64,000 nucleotides of DNA from Bacteroidota bacterium (GTDB lineage Bacteria > Bacteroidota > Ignavibacteria > UBA10030 > UBA8401). Location: assembly GCA_030679145.1 (NCBI GenBank), contig JAUXTU010000015.1:1-64000 (forward strand), read 5' to 3'. Shown one piece after another: positions 18,096 to 27,761 of the stretch (position 1 is the stretch's first letter; each line of letters begins with the position of its first letter). Below the pieces are notes generated by a model, which worked only from the letters and a program-made list of their open reading frames with translations, was not told the DNA's origin and searched no databases. Made by a program: the position numbers and the translations under genes.

Positions 18096-19148
18096 ATGAA
18101 TAAATTCACCCTCTCTCTTAGCGTTTTTATTTTTTTCCTAAGCACAGTATTCATTTCTTCATGCGGTTCAAAAAGTAAGAATGCCGAACCACGTTCATCC
18201 ATCCAAGGTAGCGTATTAACGGTCAGCGGTGTTGTGATCAAACCGCAGGAATTGGACAATATTGTGCGCTCATCGGGAACAGTGCTTGCATCAGAATCTG
18301 TAGATCTGGTTGCAGAAGCAGCCGGACGCATTGAAAGAATATCATTCGACGAAGGAGCACGCGTAAAGAAGAACGATCTTCTGTTGAAGATCAACGACGA
18401 CGATCTTCAGGCACAACTAAAGAAGACACAGTTCCAGTTACAGCTTGCTTCGGAACAAGCAAAACGGCAAAAACAGTTGTTTGGAACAAGCGGCATCAGC
18501 AAAGAACAGTACGATATCTCCATTAACCAGGTAAACACATTAAAAGCAGACCGTGACAATATTGTTGCCTCGATCCGAAAACGGGAGATCCGTGCTCCAT
18601 TTGAAGGACGAATAGGTTTGCGGTATGTCAGCGAAGGAAGTTACGTTTCATCCACAACACGCATTGCATCCATTCAAAAGATCAGTTCTTTAAAAGTTGA
18701 TTTTTCTATCCCCGAAAAATATTCGAACGAAGTTGCTGTCGGCGATCTTATCGAGTTCAGCAGTGACGAAACAAAACTTCGATTTACCGGCACACTCTAT
18801 GCCATCGAACCAAAGATCGATGCCGCCACACGCACCGTACAATTACGAGCAATGTGTGAAAACAAAAATGAGAAGATATTTCCCGGTGCGTATGTTCAAA
18901 TAGAATTACGTCTCAAAAAAATCACCGATGCATTGATGGTTCCGTCGCAGGCGATCATTCCTGTTTTAAAAGGGCAGACAATTCTTGTGAAACGATACGG
19001 TGTTGTTGTTTCATTGCCGGTACAGATCGGATTACGGACGCCGTCATTTGTTCAAATTGTCGGCGGGATTTCTGCGGGAGATACCGTTCTTACTACAGGT
19101 CTTATGCAAGCGCGCACCGGAATGCCGGTGAATGTTGTTTTAAAGTAG
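18096..19148 (+). CDS. RND efflux periplasmic adaptor (membrane fusion protein) lipoprotein
   Basis: 350-residue adaptor of an HAE1-type efflux pump. The signal peptide ends FISSC, a lipobox, so it is anchored by lipid. Domains in order: a membrane-proximal/lipoyl half (SVDLVAEAAGRIERISFDEGARVKKNDLL), a short alpha-helical hairpin (about 105-145, QLQLASEQAKRQKQLF), the second lipoyl half (IRAPFEGRIGLRYVSEG), and a beta-barrel with VPSQAIIP near the C-terminus. ATG 18066 is also possible, but 18096 gives the usual signal peptide. The inner-membrane pump follows 20 bp downstream. No TolC-like gene is next to the pair. Confidence 0.9.
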   Translation: MNKFTLSLSVFIFFLSTVFISSCGSKSKNAEPRSSIQGSVLTVSGVVIKPQELDNIVRSSGTVLASESVDLVAEAAGRIERISFDEGARVKKNDLLLKINDDDLQAQLKKTQFQLQLASEQAKRQKQLFGTSGISKEQYDISINQVNTLKADRDNIVASIRKREIRAPFEGRIGLRYVSEGSYVSSTTRIASIQKISSLKVDFSIPEKYSNEVAVGDLIEFSSDETKLRFTGTLYAIEPKIDAATRTVQLRAMCENKNEKIFPGAYVQIELRLKKITDALMVPSQAIIPVLKGQTILVKRYGVVVSLPVQIGLRTPSFVQIVGGISAGDTVLTTGLMQARTGMPVNVVLK

Positions 19149-19168
19149 ATTAAATTAATACTGTCACC

Positions 19169-22100
19169 ATGAGTCTTGCCTCCATTAGTATAAAGCGTCC
19201 CGTATTAGCCATTGTCATGTCGCTGGCAATAATTCTCTTTGGTGTTATTGGATTTGATTTCCTCGGCGTTCGTGAATATCCCGCCATCGATCCTCCAATC
19301 GTCAGTGTGCGCACAAGTTATGTCGGTGCAAATGCCGATGTGATCGAATCGCAGATCACTGAGCCGTTAGAAAAAGCGATCAACGGAATTGCAGGCGTCC
19401 GCAACATTTCATCCAGCAGCAGCCAGGGAAGCAGCAACATCACCGTTGAATTCAATCTTGATGCGAATCTTGAAGCGGCGGCTAACGATGTGCGCGATAA
19501 AGTTTCCGGTGCAACGCGGCAGCTTCCGCAGGATATTGATGCACCGCCGGTGGTGACGAAAGCTGACGCAAATTCCGATGCAATTATTTCTCTCACTGTT
19601 CAAAGCGACACACGAAACCACCTTGAGTTAAGTGATTTTGCAGAGAATGTAATAGCGCAGAACCTTCAAACAATTCCCGGTGTCAGTGCAACACAAATTT
19701 GGGGACAAAAACGATATTCGATGCGTCTGTGGATGAATCCGGCGAAACTTGCCGCATACGGATTAACAGCACTGGATGTGCGGAGCGCATTGACAAAGGA
19801 AAATGTTGAACTTCCCTCGGGAAAAATTGCAGGAAACCAAACCGAATTGATCGTCAATACCAAAGGAAGAATGAAGACGGTTGAAGAGTTCAACAATCTT
19901 ATCGTCAAGTCCGATGGAACAAAGATCGTGCGGTTCAGTGATATTGGTTTTGCCAATCTTGGTCCGGAAAATGAAGAGACGATTTTAAAGCAATCCGGAA
20001 CGCCGATGGTCGGAGTTGCGATCATTCCTCAGCCGGGAAGCAATTATGTTGAGATCGCAGATCTGTTCTATAAACGTCTTGAGCAGATCAAAAAAGATCT
20101 TCCGAACGATGTGAAGCTTGATATTGCGATGGACAATACACGCTTCATCAAACTTTCCATTACAGAAGTTCAAGAGACAATATTCATTGCAATACTTCTT
20201 GTTGTGTTCATTATTTATTTGTTCTTCCGCGATTGGCTGATCGCATTTCGTCCCCTCATTGATATTCCTGTTTCACTTATTGGCGCGTTCTTTATCATGT
20301 ATGTAATGGGCTTTTCGATCAATGTTCTCTCTCTGCTTGCCATTGTTCTTGCAACAGGTCTTGTTGTTGATGACGGAATTGTTGTTACCGAAAATATTTT
20401 TAAGAAAGTTGAAGAGGGACACCCACCTCTTCGTGCGGCATATCTTGGTTCCAAAGAGATCTTTTTTGTGGTAATTTCGACCTCCATCACACTTGCAGCA
20501 GTATTTCTCCCTATTATTTTTTTACAAGGATTTGTTGGAAGATTGTTCCGCGAGTTTGGAATCGTTATCGCCGGCGCAGTGCTGATCTCCGCGTTTGTTT
20601 CCCTGTCGCTGACACCAATGTTGAATGCGCGAATGATCAGAAAGAATCATAAGCACAGCCGCTTCTACGATATGACAGAACCGTACTTTGAAAAAATGAA
20701 TTTACTGTACGAATCACTTCTTACGCGGTTTATGAATCATCGCTGGATCGCCACGGCGATCGTCGGAGCCTCACTTGCGATTATCGTATTGATTGGCTCC
20801 ACATTACAATCGGAACTTGCTCCGCTTGACGACAGAAGCTTTCTTCGTTTGGCCATCACTGCTCCCGAAGGAGCATCGTTTGAATACACCGATTCTTTTA
20901 TTGATAAACTTGTCACCATTATCAATGATTCAATTCCTGAAAAACGTATTGCACTTAGTGTTACTGCTCCGGGATTCAGCGGTTCCGGTGCCGTCAACAC
21001 CGGATTTGTTCGAATGATGCTTGTTGAGCCTTCGGAACGGAAACGTACACAGCAGCAAGTTGCAGATTATATTTCTACAAAGACCAATCGGATGACCGAG
21101 GCGCAGGTCTTTGCATTTCAGGAGCAAACGATCACTGCGGGGGGCGGCGGTCGTGGAGGGTTTCCCGTGCAGTACGTTCTCCAAAATCAACAGTTTGAAA
21201 AAATCCGCCAAAAGCTTCCGCAGTTTTTGGAAGAAGTAAACAAGAGCAGCGTATTTCAAGGTGCGGATGTGAATTTGAAATTCAATAAACCGCAGATCGA
21301 TCTAACAATTGACCGCAATCGTGCACGAGCGCTTGGAGTTTCTGTTATTGATATTGCACAGACACTACAGCTTGCATTCAGCGGACAGCGGTTCTCATAT
21401 TTTGAAATGAATGGATTCCAATATCAGGTGATCGGGCAAGTGAATCGTTCGGACCGCGATGAACCTCTGGATCTTACATCGTTGTATGTGCGCAACACCG
21501 CAGGACAGTTGATACAGCTTGATAATCTTATTCAATTGAGGGAGCAAAGTGCACCGCCCCAGTTGTATCATTTTAATCGTTTCAAGGCGGCTACAGTGTC
21601 TGCAGGGCTTGCTCCCGGAAAAACGATCGGTGACGGTATTGCTGAAATGGATCGTATTGCAAAACAAGTTCTTGATGATTCATTCACCACAGCATTAAGC
21701 GGTCCATCGCGCGATTACGCGGAAAGTTCCTCCAATATTATTTTTGCATTCCTTCTTGCGTTGGTGCTGATTTATCTTGTGCTAGCGGCACAATTTGAAA
21801 GTTTCGTCGATCCATTTACGATTATGCTTACGGTTCCTCTTGCGCTTGCAGGCGCAGTTCTTTCGTTATGGATCTTCGGTAAAACGCTGAACATTTTCAG
21901 CGAGATCGGCATTATTATGTTAATCGGTCTTGTGACGAAAAATGGAATTCTGATCGTTGAATTTGCGAATCAGCAAAAAGAAAAAGGATTGAAATTAATG
22001 GAAGCGGCAAAAGTTGCCGCCGCATCGCGCTTCCGTCCGATCTTGATGACGTCGCTCGCCACAATGCTTGGCGCGCTGCCGATTGCTCTTGCGCTCGGAG

Positions 22101-22285
22101 GCGGTGCAAAGAGCCGTGTATCAATGGGAATTGTTGTTATTGGCGGGTTATTCTTCTCTCTCGCACTGACACTGTTCGTTATTCCCGCGATGTATACGTT
22201 CTTTTCAAAGGAGATTAGAACAACGGAAACAGAGTCTGAGACAATGATACCGTTGGGAATTCCGGAAATTGAAGGTGTAAAGTAG
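19169..22285 (+). CDS. RND efflux transporter, inner-membrane pump (HAE1/AcrB-like)
   Basis: 1038 residues, the normal size for hydrophobe/amphiphile RND pumps. It begins SIKRPVLAIVMSLAIILFG (TM1) and contains REYPAIDPPIVSV. The proton-relay pair Asp-Asp lies in LATGLVVDDGIVVTENI in TM4 (near residue 400). Two large periplasmic loops follow TM1 and TM7, and the second helix bundle contains GLVTKNGILIVEFAN. Together with the adaptor just upstream it would expel drugs, bile-like compounds or metabolites using the proton gradient. The outer-membrane channel must be encoded elsewhere. Confidence 0.93.
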   Translation: MSLASISIKRPVLAIVMSLAIILFGVIGFDFLGVREYPAIDPPIVSVRTSYVGANADVIESQITEPLEKAINGIAGVRNISSSSSQGSSNITVEFNLDANLEAAANDVRDKVSGATRQLPQDIDAPPVVTKADANSDAIISLTVQSDTRNHLELSDFAENVIAQNLQTIPGVSATQIWGQKRYSMRLWMNPAKLAAYGLTALDVRSALTKENVELPSGKIAGNQTELIVNTKGRMKTVEEFNNLIVKSDGTKIVRFSDIGFANLGPENEETILKQSGTPMVGVAIIPQPGSNYVEIADLFYKRLEQIKKDLPNDVKLDIAMDNTRFIKLSITEVQETIFIAILLVVFIIYLFFRDWLIAFRPLIDIPVSLIGAFFIMYVMGFSINVLSLLAIVLATGLVVDDGIVVTENIFKKVEEGHPPLRAAYLGSKEIFFVVISTSITLAAVFLPIIFLQGFVGRLFREFGIVIAGAVLISAFVSLSLTPMLNARMIRKNHKHSRFYDMTEPYFEKMNLLYESLLTRFMNHRWIATAIVGASLAIIVLIGSTLQSELAPLDDRSFLRLAITAPEGASFEYTDSFIDKLVTIINDSIPEKRIALSVTAPGFSGSGAVNTGFVRMMLVEPSERKRTQQQVADYISTKTNRMTEAQVFAFQEQTITAGGGGRGGFPVQYVLQNQQFEKIRQKLPQFLEEVNKSSVFQGADVNLKFNKPQIDLTIDRNRARALGVSVIDIAQTLQLAFSGQRFSYFEMNGFQYQVIGQVNRSDRDEPLDLTSLYVRNTAGQLIQLDNLIQLREQSAPPQLYHFNRFKAATVSAGLAPGKTIGDGIAEMDRIAKQVLDDSFTTALSGPSRDYAESSSNIIFAFLLALVLIYLVLAAQFESFVDPFTIMLTVPLALAGAVLSLWIFGKTLNIFSEIGIIMLIGLVTKNGILIVEFANQQKEKGLKLMEAAKVAAASRFRPILMTSLATMLGALPIALALGGGAKSRVSMGIVVIGGLFFSLALTLFVIPAMYTFFSKEIRTTETESETMIPLGIPEIEGVK

Positions 22286-22350
22286 TTTTCCTGGTAGGTT
22301 TCTTCACGGACTTGCGCAAGTGTCTATAAACAATCAGACAAGAATTAATA

Positions 22351-23943
22351 TCACGATCGTTTTCTCGGTGCCCTCTTAAAACTCTTTCCACGGTTAAAAT
22401 CTTTTCGCGGAGGTCTCTCTCTTTTTTGATCGTGTCGCGGAAACACTTCAACGACCGGCGTAAGCAATGTTTCATCAGGATAGATACATTCGATCTTCCG
22501 TTTCATATATTCTTCCAGCTTCGGAATCTCATACGAATCCTCTTCATCGGCAAAACTGATAGCGATTCCCGTTGCACCTGCGCGTCCCGTTCGACCAATG
22601 CGGTGAACGAATTCTTCTGCGTCCTGTGGGAGATTATAATTGATAACGTGCGAGATCGCATCAACATGAAGTCCGCGAGACGCGACATCGGTAGCAACAA
22701 GCACTCGTACTTTCCCTTCACGGAAATTCTCCAACCGTTTTATTCTTTGGCGTTGATCAACTTCACCGGATAATAATGTGCACGGAATACCATACGTTTC
22801 CAATTTGTCTTTCAGATCTCTTCCAACATCTCTTCTGTTCACAAAGATCAACACACGCTCTAAATGTTTTTGCTGCATCAAATTATACAGAAGAGGAAAT
22901 TTTTCATCCTTTGTGGTGATGTATGTGATCTGTTCGATAGCAGAAACAGCCATCGTATCAGGCGTAACTGTTACTTCGATCGCCTGGCGTGTCCACGATT
23001 CCGCAAGTCTTTTCACTTCGCTGTTCATTGTGGCGGTAAAGAACATTGTTTGTCGTTCGGATTTTTGCGGTGTGCTCAAGACGATGCTTCGTACCGCAGG
23101 AATGAATCCCATATCCAACATTCTGTCCGCTTCGTCGATCACGAGGAATTCCGCTTTTCCAAGATCGACATATTTTTGTTTTTTGAAATCGATCAATCGT
23201 CCCGGAGTAGCGACAATGACATCCACGGTTTCATGTTTCAAATTCTGCATCTGTTTGTTGTAATCAATTCCCCCAACGAGCGACAGAACTGTGCACGGAG
23301 CGTATTTGCCAAGCAGCCGCGCATCTTTTTCAATCTGCATCACCAATTCACGAGTCGGCGCAAGGATCAATGCACGCGGCGTTCCTTTTTTCTGATCTTT
23401 TAATGGATTGCGGATGATATGAGAAAAAATGGTGATAAGAAATGCGGCAGTTTTTCCTGTTCCGGTCTGTGCCTGCGCTGTCACATCATCTCCACGCAGA
23501 CAGATTGGAAGTGTTTGAGCTTGAACTTCTGTACAATATTGAAAATCCAAATCTGCAATTGCGTGAAGAATTTCCTGTGGAAGGTCGAAATCCTGGAATC
23601 GTGTCTTGCCGTCAAGGACTGGTACCTTGAATGACGATTGGTCCCAAGGCTCTGAAGGAACGATTCTTTTCTGTGTTTCTTTTACTATTTCGACGATATG
23701 CTGATTTTTAGATACGCCTTCCTTTTCTTGACGTTCGTGCCGCAAACGGTATTCTTCGCGTGTTTCTTTCTTTCGTTGATCGCGCGGATGATGAGCACCG
23801 GCTCCCTTTTCGGTCGAATATTTTTTATGCTGGTGTTGATGTTGTTTCGGTGTCTCTTTTAGCGGGGTTGCCTTTGGGGGCAGAACTGTTTTCGGTTTTG
23901 CGCCGAACATTGTTTTTAGTTTTGTAACGAAATTCTTTAACAA
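22351..23943 (-). CDS. DEAD-box ATP-dependent RNA helicase (RhlB/RhlE-like)
   Basis: 530 residues. A basic, low-complexity N-terminal extension (1-110, with a QHQHQHKK run) precedes the helicase core. Motifs: Q motif region FQYCTEVQAQTLP, Walker A AQTGTGKT (158-165), PTRELVMQ (Ia), ATPGR (Ib), DEAD in VIDEADRMLD (II), SAT replaced by TAT in FFTATMN (III), VLVATDVASRG (V) and HRIGRTGR (VI). The C-terminus is again basic (RPPRKDFNRGKSFKRAPRKRS). Likely roles are RNA decay or ribosome assembly. The gene converges with the RND pump gene. Confidence 0.92.
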   Translation of the reverse strand: MLKNFVTKLKTMFGAKPKTVLPPKATPLKETPKQHQHQHKKYSTEKGAGAHHPRDQRKKETREEYRLRHERQEKEGVSKNQHIVEIVKETQKRIVPSEPWDQSSFKVPVLDGKTRFQDFDLPQEILHAIADLDFQYCTEVQAQTLPICLRGDDVTAQAQTGTGKTAAFLITIFSHIIRNPLKDQKKGTPRALILAPTRELVMQIEKDARLLGKYAPCTVLSLVGGIDYNKQMQNLKHETVDVIVATPGRLIDFKKQKYVDLGKAEFLVIDEADRMLDMGFIPAVRSIVLSTPQKSERQTMFFTATMNSEVKRLAESWTRQAIEVTVTPDTMAVSAIEQITYITTKDEKFPLLYNLMQQKHLERVLIFVNRRDVGRDLKDKLETYGIPCTLLSGEVDQRQRIKRLENFREGKVRVLVATDVASRGLHVDAISHVINYNLPQDAEEFVHRIGRTGRAGATGIAISFADEEDSYEIPKLEEYMKRKIECIYPDETLLTPVVEVFPRHDQKRERPPRKDFNRGKSFKRAPRKRS

Positions 23944-23979
23944 AATATTGTCCTATTAAAATGGTAGTTCAGCTGCTTC

Positions 23980-24471
23980 TTAAAAATTGTACAAAAGGAA
24001 TATTCCGCCGGCAAATGAAATATTTTTACTTAGGAAAAAGTATGTTGGATAGTACACTGTTGCGCCAGCTGTGATATTTTGAAAAATTCCGTTACCGGAT
24101 AAGGGAACTTCTAATCCGGTACCCAAAGCGATTCGAGGTGTTGGCTTCTCAAATGTTACTCCTCTGGTTCCTACAGAGGGTCCAACGAATACCCGAAAAT
24201 TCTGTGTTGTTGTTAATTCTTTTTGATAATCAAATCCAAACGCAAAATATGTTTTTTCATTATCTGTCAACAGTCCGGCACTAACCAACGCACGATAATT
24301 ATTTTCTTCGTTAAATCCGTATGCAATACCTACGGCGGACACAAAACTTACCTGAAACCCAATTGATTGATATTTCAATGAGGTATTTGTTGCAATAGTA
24401 GAATCTTGAGAAAATGTTCTTTCAGAGAAGAGAGTCAGAACAAAAAGAAAGAGCAAAAAATGTTTCGCCAT
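23980..24471 (-). CDS. Small exported outer-membrane barrel-like protein
   Basis: 163 residues with signal peptide MAKHFLLFLFVLTLFSERTFSQ. The mature sequence is rich in alternating hydrophobic and polar residues with Gly and aromatics (GFQVSFVSAVGIAYGFNEEN, YFAFGFDYQKELTTTQ, FRVFVGPSVGTRG) and ends in FLLYNF with a terminal Phe, as in outer-membrane beta-barrels. I do not recognise a named family. An eight-stranded barrel is inferred. It lies 36 bp upstream of the helicase gene on the same strand, but the functions look unrelated. Confidence 0.6.
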   Translation of the reverse strand: MAKHFLLFLFVLTLFSERTFSQDSTIATNTSLKYQSIGFQVSFVSAVGIAYGFNEENNYRALVSAGLLTDNEKTYFAFGFDYQKELTTTQNFRVFVGPSVGTRGVTFEKPTPRIALGTGLEVPLSGNGIFQNITAGATVYYPTYFFLSKNISFAGGIFLLYNF

Positions 24472-24524
24472 ATAGAATCCTGTTTGTTATTGTTATAACC
24501 GATGTTAAGCAAAACAAGAAAATC

Positions 24525-24635
24525 GGTCATGGTGAGCAAGGCGCAGATTAATATAGTTAAATCATCCTTCGACGCATCCTTCAAACAACAAAGGATTTGC
24601 TCAGGATGATTGTTATTTCTGCGCCGCGTCGAACC
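24525..24635. repeat. REP-like element with CATCCT/AGGATG core
   Basis: It contains nested inverted segments: GGCGCAGA (24540) with TCTGCGCC (24618), and ATCATCCT with AGGATGAT. It fills much of the roughly 285-bp gap between the barrel gene and the CotH gene; nothing else is seen in that gap. Confidence 0.6.
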
Positions 24636-24757
24636 ATTTTATTATAAAAATAACTTTCTGCGTAACATCAGGTTATAATATACAAAATTGATCGGTTGCT
24701 TCATATTTTTAAAGGTTACGATCACTGATTGTTATAAACATTGAACATATCATACAA

Positions 24758-27109
24758 TTATTTCATAACCATCAATTTTTTTGTCATAGAGAAATTTTCG
24801 GTTTCAATACGAAGATAATATATTCCCGAACCGACCATTACGCCCGATGTTGTTCTTCCATCCCATCGCAGCGAATACGATCCTGTCTCTTTTGCTCCTT
24901 CATAAAAATATTTAACCTCTCTGCCGAGAACATCGAAGATTTTTATTGACACCGTTTGTGCTCCTGGAATTGAATATCGTATCGTTGTTGAAGGATTGAA
25001 TGGATTTGGGAATGCCGATAATTCAAATTGATTTGGAATAGCAGTATTGTTGCTTACTGCGTTAACGGAAGCATTTGCTGCCCCCGGGGTTGCAGGCATA
25101 AATGTCCATGGCACCGAGCCGTCAGGGAATCTGCCGTACGAAACCGAAGAAGATTGTGCGCCAAACGTAATAGAATCAATCACTGTAACCCCGTCACTAT
25201 CGGTCAGCGCAAGGAATTCTCCACCTGCACTTAGTTTAAAGTTTGTATGAATTCCAACCTGCCATTCCTGTTCATCGCACCAGATAATTTTAAACTCATG
25301 TGCACTCAACGTAAGATTCGGTTGAGTGAATTTCCATTTTGCTAGATTGTCTTTCTTGTCTGTCAAATATTTTCCGGTGAGAATAATTGGCGAACTTGTC
25401 GGGTTAAATAATTCTACCCAGTCATCAAATTCGCCAATCGAATCAGCAAATGTTTTATTATCCGCCTTGAACTCATTGATAACAATATTTACTCCGGCAA
25501 CAGATGAAGTTTTTATCGTCAGCGATGTATGCCGCGGATACAATTGTGTTTGGTTCAATGAATCGGTGATGACGATCTGAAATGTTCCCGAATTTCCTGC
25601 TCCAAGCGGATGAATAACCCCAATCCATCGATCAGCCTCTTCAACTATTTTTGTTCTGACGATCGGAGCAAATTTCATCGGATATGGTTTCTTAGTAACC
25701 GATCCTAGAGGAAGGAAAGAAATACCGACGTCTTTCAACCCCGCATTACCGAAACAGGATGCCGTAACAATGATCGAATCATTTGGCCCGGGATTTTTTG
25801 GCGAATAGTCGATATGATAAACAATCGGTGCTGCATTGGTATAACTTAACTGAGCAGGAAGACTTGCATTTCGCGCATTGACGAATTGTTTTAATCCGAA
25901 CTTCACATGTTTATTTTGATACGATGATGACGAATAAGAATTGTGAAAATCATTCATGGTAAAACTATAATCCAAAGTTCGGTAAACATCATTAGCGGCA
26001 GCAGCGGTGATCGTATCTTTTAATCGATCAATGCGGGATTCCCACAACGGTAGAAGCGTTACATTGCTTCGATAAAAAGAGATGATGTGTGTGAAAAGAT
26101 CTTTGTATTGATTGTTTGTCAACAATTTTTCCGACAAGGGGCGTGCACTTGAATTTAATTTAGGGAAATTATACGGGGCCGCTGTTGTCCAGTCGATATT
26201 GAACCAATCAACGCCAAACGTGTTATCGTAATCGTACGGAATTAATGTGAACTTATCTTCCGATGGAATATGATAGAGGTAATAATTGTTCATATTTGCC
26301 CGATAATCATCCCAGCTGCCAATGAGTGTGTTTAGAGCAAAATATTCCAGCACACGGCGGACATCAAGATATTTTTCGATCGAATCCGGAAAGGTATTTG
26401 CCGGAGTATTACTGATCACGTCGATCAGCTTGGCAAGTTTAGCATAATCATTCGACGACTCATTTGTTGTTAATTCATACGCGGGTGTTACCGCGTCATG
26501 CTTCACATTAAGATAGAGCATCGGATCGCTTCCGAGATATTTCAAATCTGCCGGATAAAGACATTTCCACAAGTTTCCGCCGTCGTCAGAAAAATTCTTC
26601 TGGATGAATTCTTCATCAACATGTTCAACAGAAACATATAATCCATAATACGCACCGTTGATATATACTTCGGCATGGCTTGCTCGTGACGCAGTAACGC
26701 CGGCATCATTGAACAGATCGAATGAAAGTTTACTTCGGATAATAGAGGGATCGTTATGTTCGCCGTTCAGATTAAGTTTTTCAACACTGTACAGCTTTCT
26801 TCCTTTGATAAATGAGTTGAACGATATCTTGAACGATTTTTTCTTTGCATTGCGCGAAGTATTTCCGCGTAAGCGAAAACCGATTGAATCGACCGTTTCA
26901 TCGATCCATTTATTTTTGAAGTGAATTGTTGCGTGGTGCTCACTGTCGCTATTTACATTAGCGTAGATCCATTTTAACACCGTTGTATCGATTGTAATAT
27001 CGATGCGTGCGAGCGTGGTATCGGAATACACTTTCCAGCTTTGATCTGTTTGAGCGGCAGTATTTGTGATGGGAATGATGAGCGAAAGAACAAAAAATAT
27101 TTTTTTCAT
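24758..27109 (-). CDS. CotH-kinase family secreted protein with lamin-tail domain and T9SS sorting domain
   Basis: 783 residues. Signal peptide MKKIFFVLSLIIPITNTAAQ. The CotH kinase-like domain (about 35-410) shows FRLRGNTSR, INGAYYGLYVSVEHVDEEFI, an ALNTLIGSWDDYRANMNNYY block and LIPYDYDNTFG, where CotH-type atypical kinases keep their metal-binding Asp. A beta-rich linker follows (about 440-540). A lamin-tail domain (about 555-675) contains IVINEFKADN and DDWVELFNPTSSPI. A T9SS type A sorting domain occupies the last 85 residues (FPNPFNPSTTIRYSIPG). ATG 27109 fits the signal peptide; the frame reaches 27163. It is likely a surface-anchored protein kinase or adhesin. Confidence 0.88.
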   Translation of the reverse strand: MKKIFFVLSLIIPITNTAAQTDQSWKVYSDTTLARIDITIDTTVLKWIYANVNSDSEHHATIHFKNKWIDETVDSIGFRLRGNTSRNAKKKSFKISFNSFIKGRKLYSVEKLNLNGEHNDPSIIRSKLSFDLFNDAGVTASRASHAEVYINGAYYGLYVSVEHVDEEFIQKNFSDDGGNLWKCLYPADLKYLGSDPMLYLNVKHDAVTPAYELTTNESSNDYAKLAKLIDVISNTPANTFPDSIEKYLDVRRVLEYFALNTLIGSWDDYRANMNNYYLYHIPSEDKFTLIPYDYDNTFGVDWFNIDWTTAAPYNFPKLNSSARPLSEKLLTNNQYKDLFTHIISFYRSNVTLLPLWESRIDRLKDTITAAAANDVYRTLDYSFTMNDFHNSYSSSSYQNKHVKFGLKQFVNARNASLPAQLSYTNAAPIVYHIDYSPKNPGPNDSIIVTASCFGNAGLKDVGISFLPLGSVTKKPYPMKFAPIVRTKIVEEADRWIGVIHPLGAGNSGTFQIVITDSLNQTQLYPRHTSLTIKTSSVAGVNIVINEFKADNKTFADSIGEFDDWVELFNPTSSPIILTGKYLTDKKDNLAKWKFTQPNLTLSAHEFKIIWCDEQEWQVGIHTNFKLSAGGEFLALTDSDGVTVIDSITFGAQSSSVSYGRFPDGSVPWTFMPATPGAANASVNAVSNNTAIPNQFELSAFPNPFNPSTTIRYSIPGAQTVSIKIFDVLGREVKYFYEGAKETGSYSLRWDGRTTSGVMVGSGIYYLRIETENFSMTKKLMVMK

Positions 27110-27266
27110 AATACTGTAATATACGAAGAGATGAAGCCAACTCAAAAAAGACCTAACACACAAGAACCGTCATGCCCGAATGCTTTTGATTAATAACAAA
27201 TTGATTTTGTTATATGTCTGCCAGGCGTTGATAATCTGTTCGATGAATAATTGATCGCCAATAATA

Positions 27267-27761
27267 TTATTCTGAGATGGTTTCATAATATTTATGCGTG
27301 ATCAATGAAATCGGCAGACCAATAAAGAACATCAACATTCCAATTCCAATCAGCACACCCTGCAATGTGAATGGAGGCATTTTAACATTGAACAATGGAA
27401 GTAAAACTAGGTTCATCATCAACCACACAGTAACACCGTAGAATAAACCGCTGAGAATTTTTTGTTTTCTCAGGAATGGAATGATTGGAAAAATTAAAAA
27501 ATATCCAGTTGCCCACGAAGTGGCGATGATATAATGAAAGATCAATCCATAGAATGCGGTTTCCATTCCTCCCGCATACGCTGCTTTACCAAACAGGCCG
27601 TTTGCAATGTTTTGCAGAATTCGTTCACCAGTTGTTTTATCTAAAAGTACAGCATAGATAATAATTACGCCGATGATATCAAGAGTGCCAGCAATAATAC
27701 CGCTGAATACAATTGTCTTTAAACTTTTAAACCAAGGTCGAGATTTTCGTGTGGAGAACAT
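27267..27761 (-). CDS. Conserved four-helix membrane protein of unknown function
   Basis: 164 residues with four hydrophobic segments (about 14-36, 68-90, 102-122 and 132-155). The pattern IVFSGIIAGTLDIIGVIIIYAVL followed by RILQNIANGLFGKAAYAGG is one I have seen in uncharacterised bacterial membrane proteins; no catalytic motif is visible. It starts directly after the stop of the SIMPL-domain gene on the same strand (27762), so it is almost certainly co-transcribed with it. Confidence 0.65.
   Translation of the reverse strand: MFSTRKSRPWFKSLKTIVFSGIIAGTLDIIGVIIIYAVLLDKTTGERILQNIANGLFGKAAYAGGMETAFYGLIFHYIIATSWATGYFLIFPIIPFLRKQKILSGLFYGVTVWLMMNLVLLPLFNVKMPPFTLQGVLIGIGMLMFFIGLPISLITHKYYETISE

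Noticed and set aside
18096-22285. Complete tripartite efflux operon with TolC
   Set aside because: No outer-membrane factor gene is adjacent on either side; only adaptor and pump are present.
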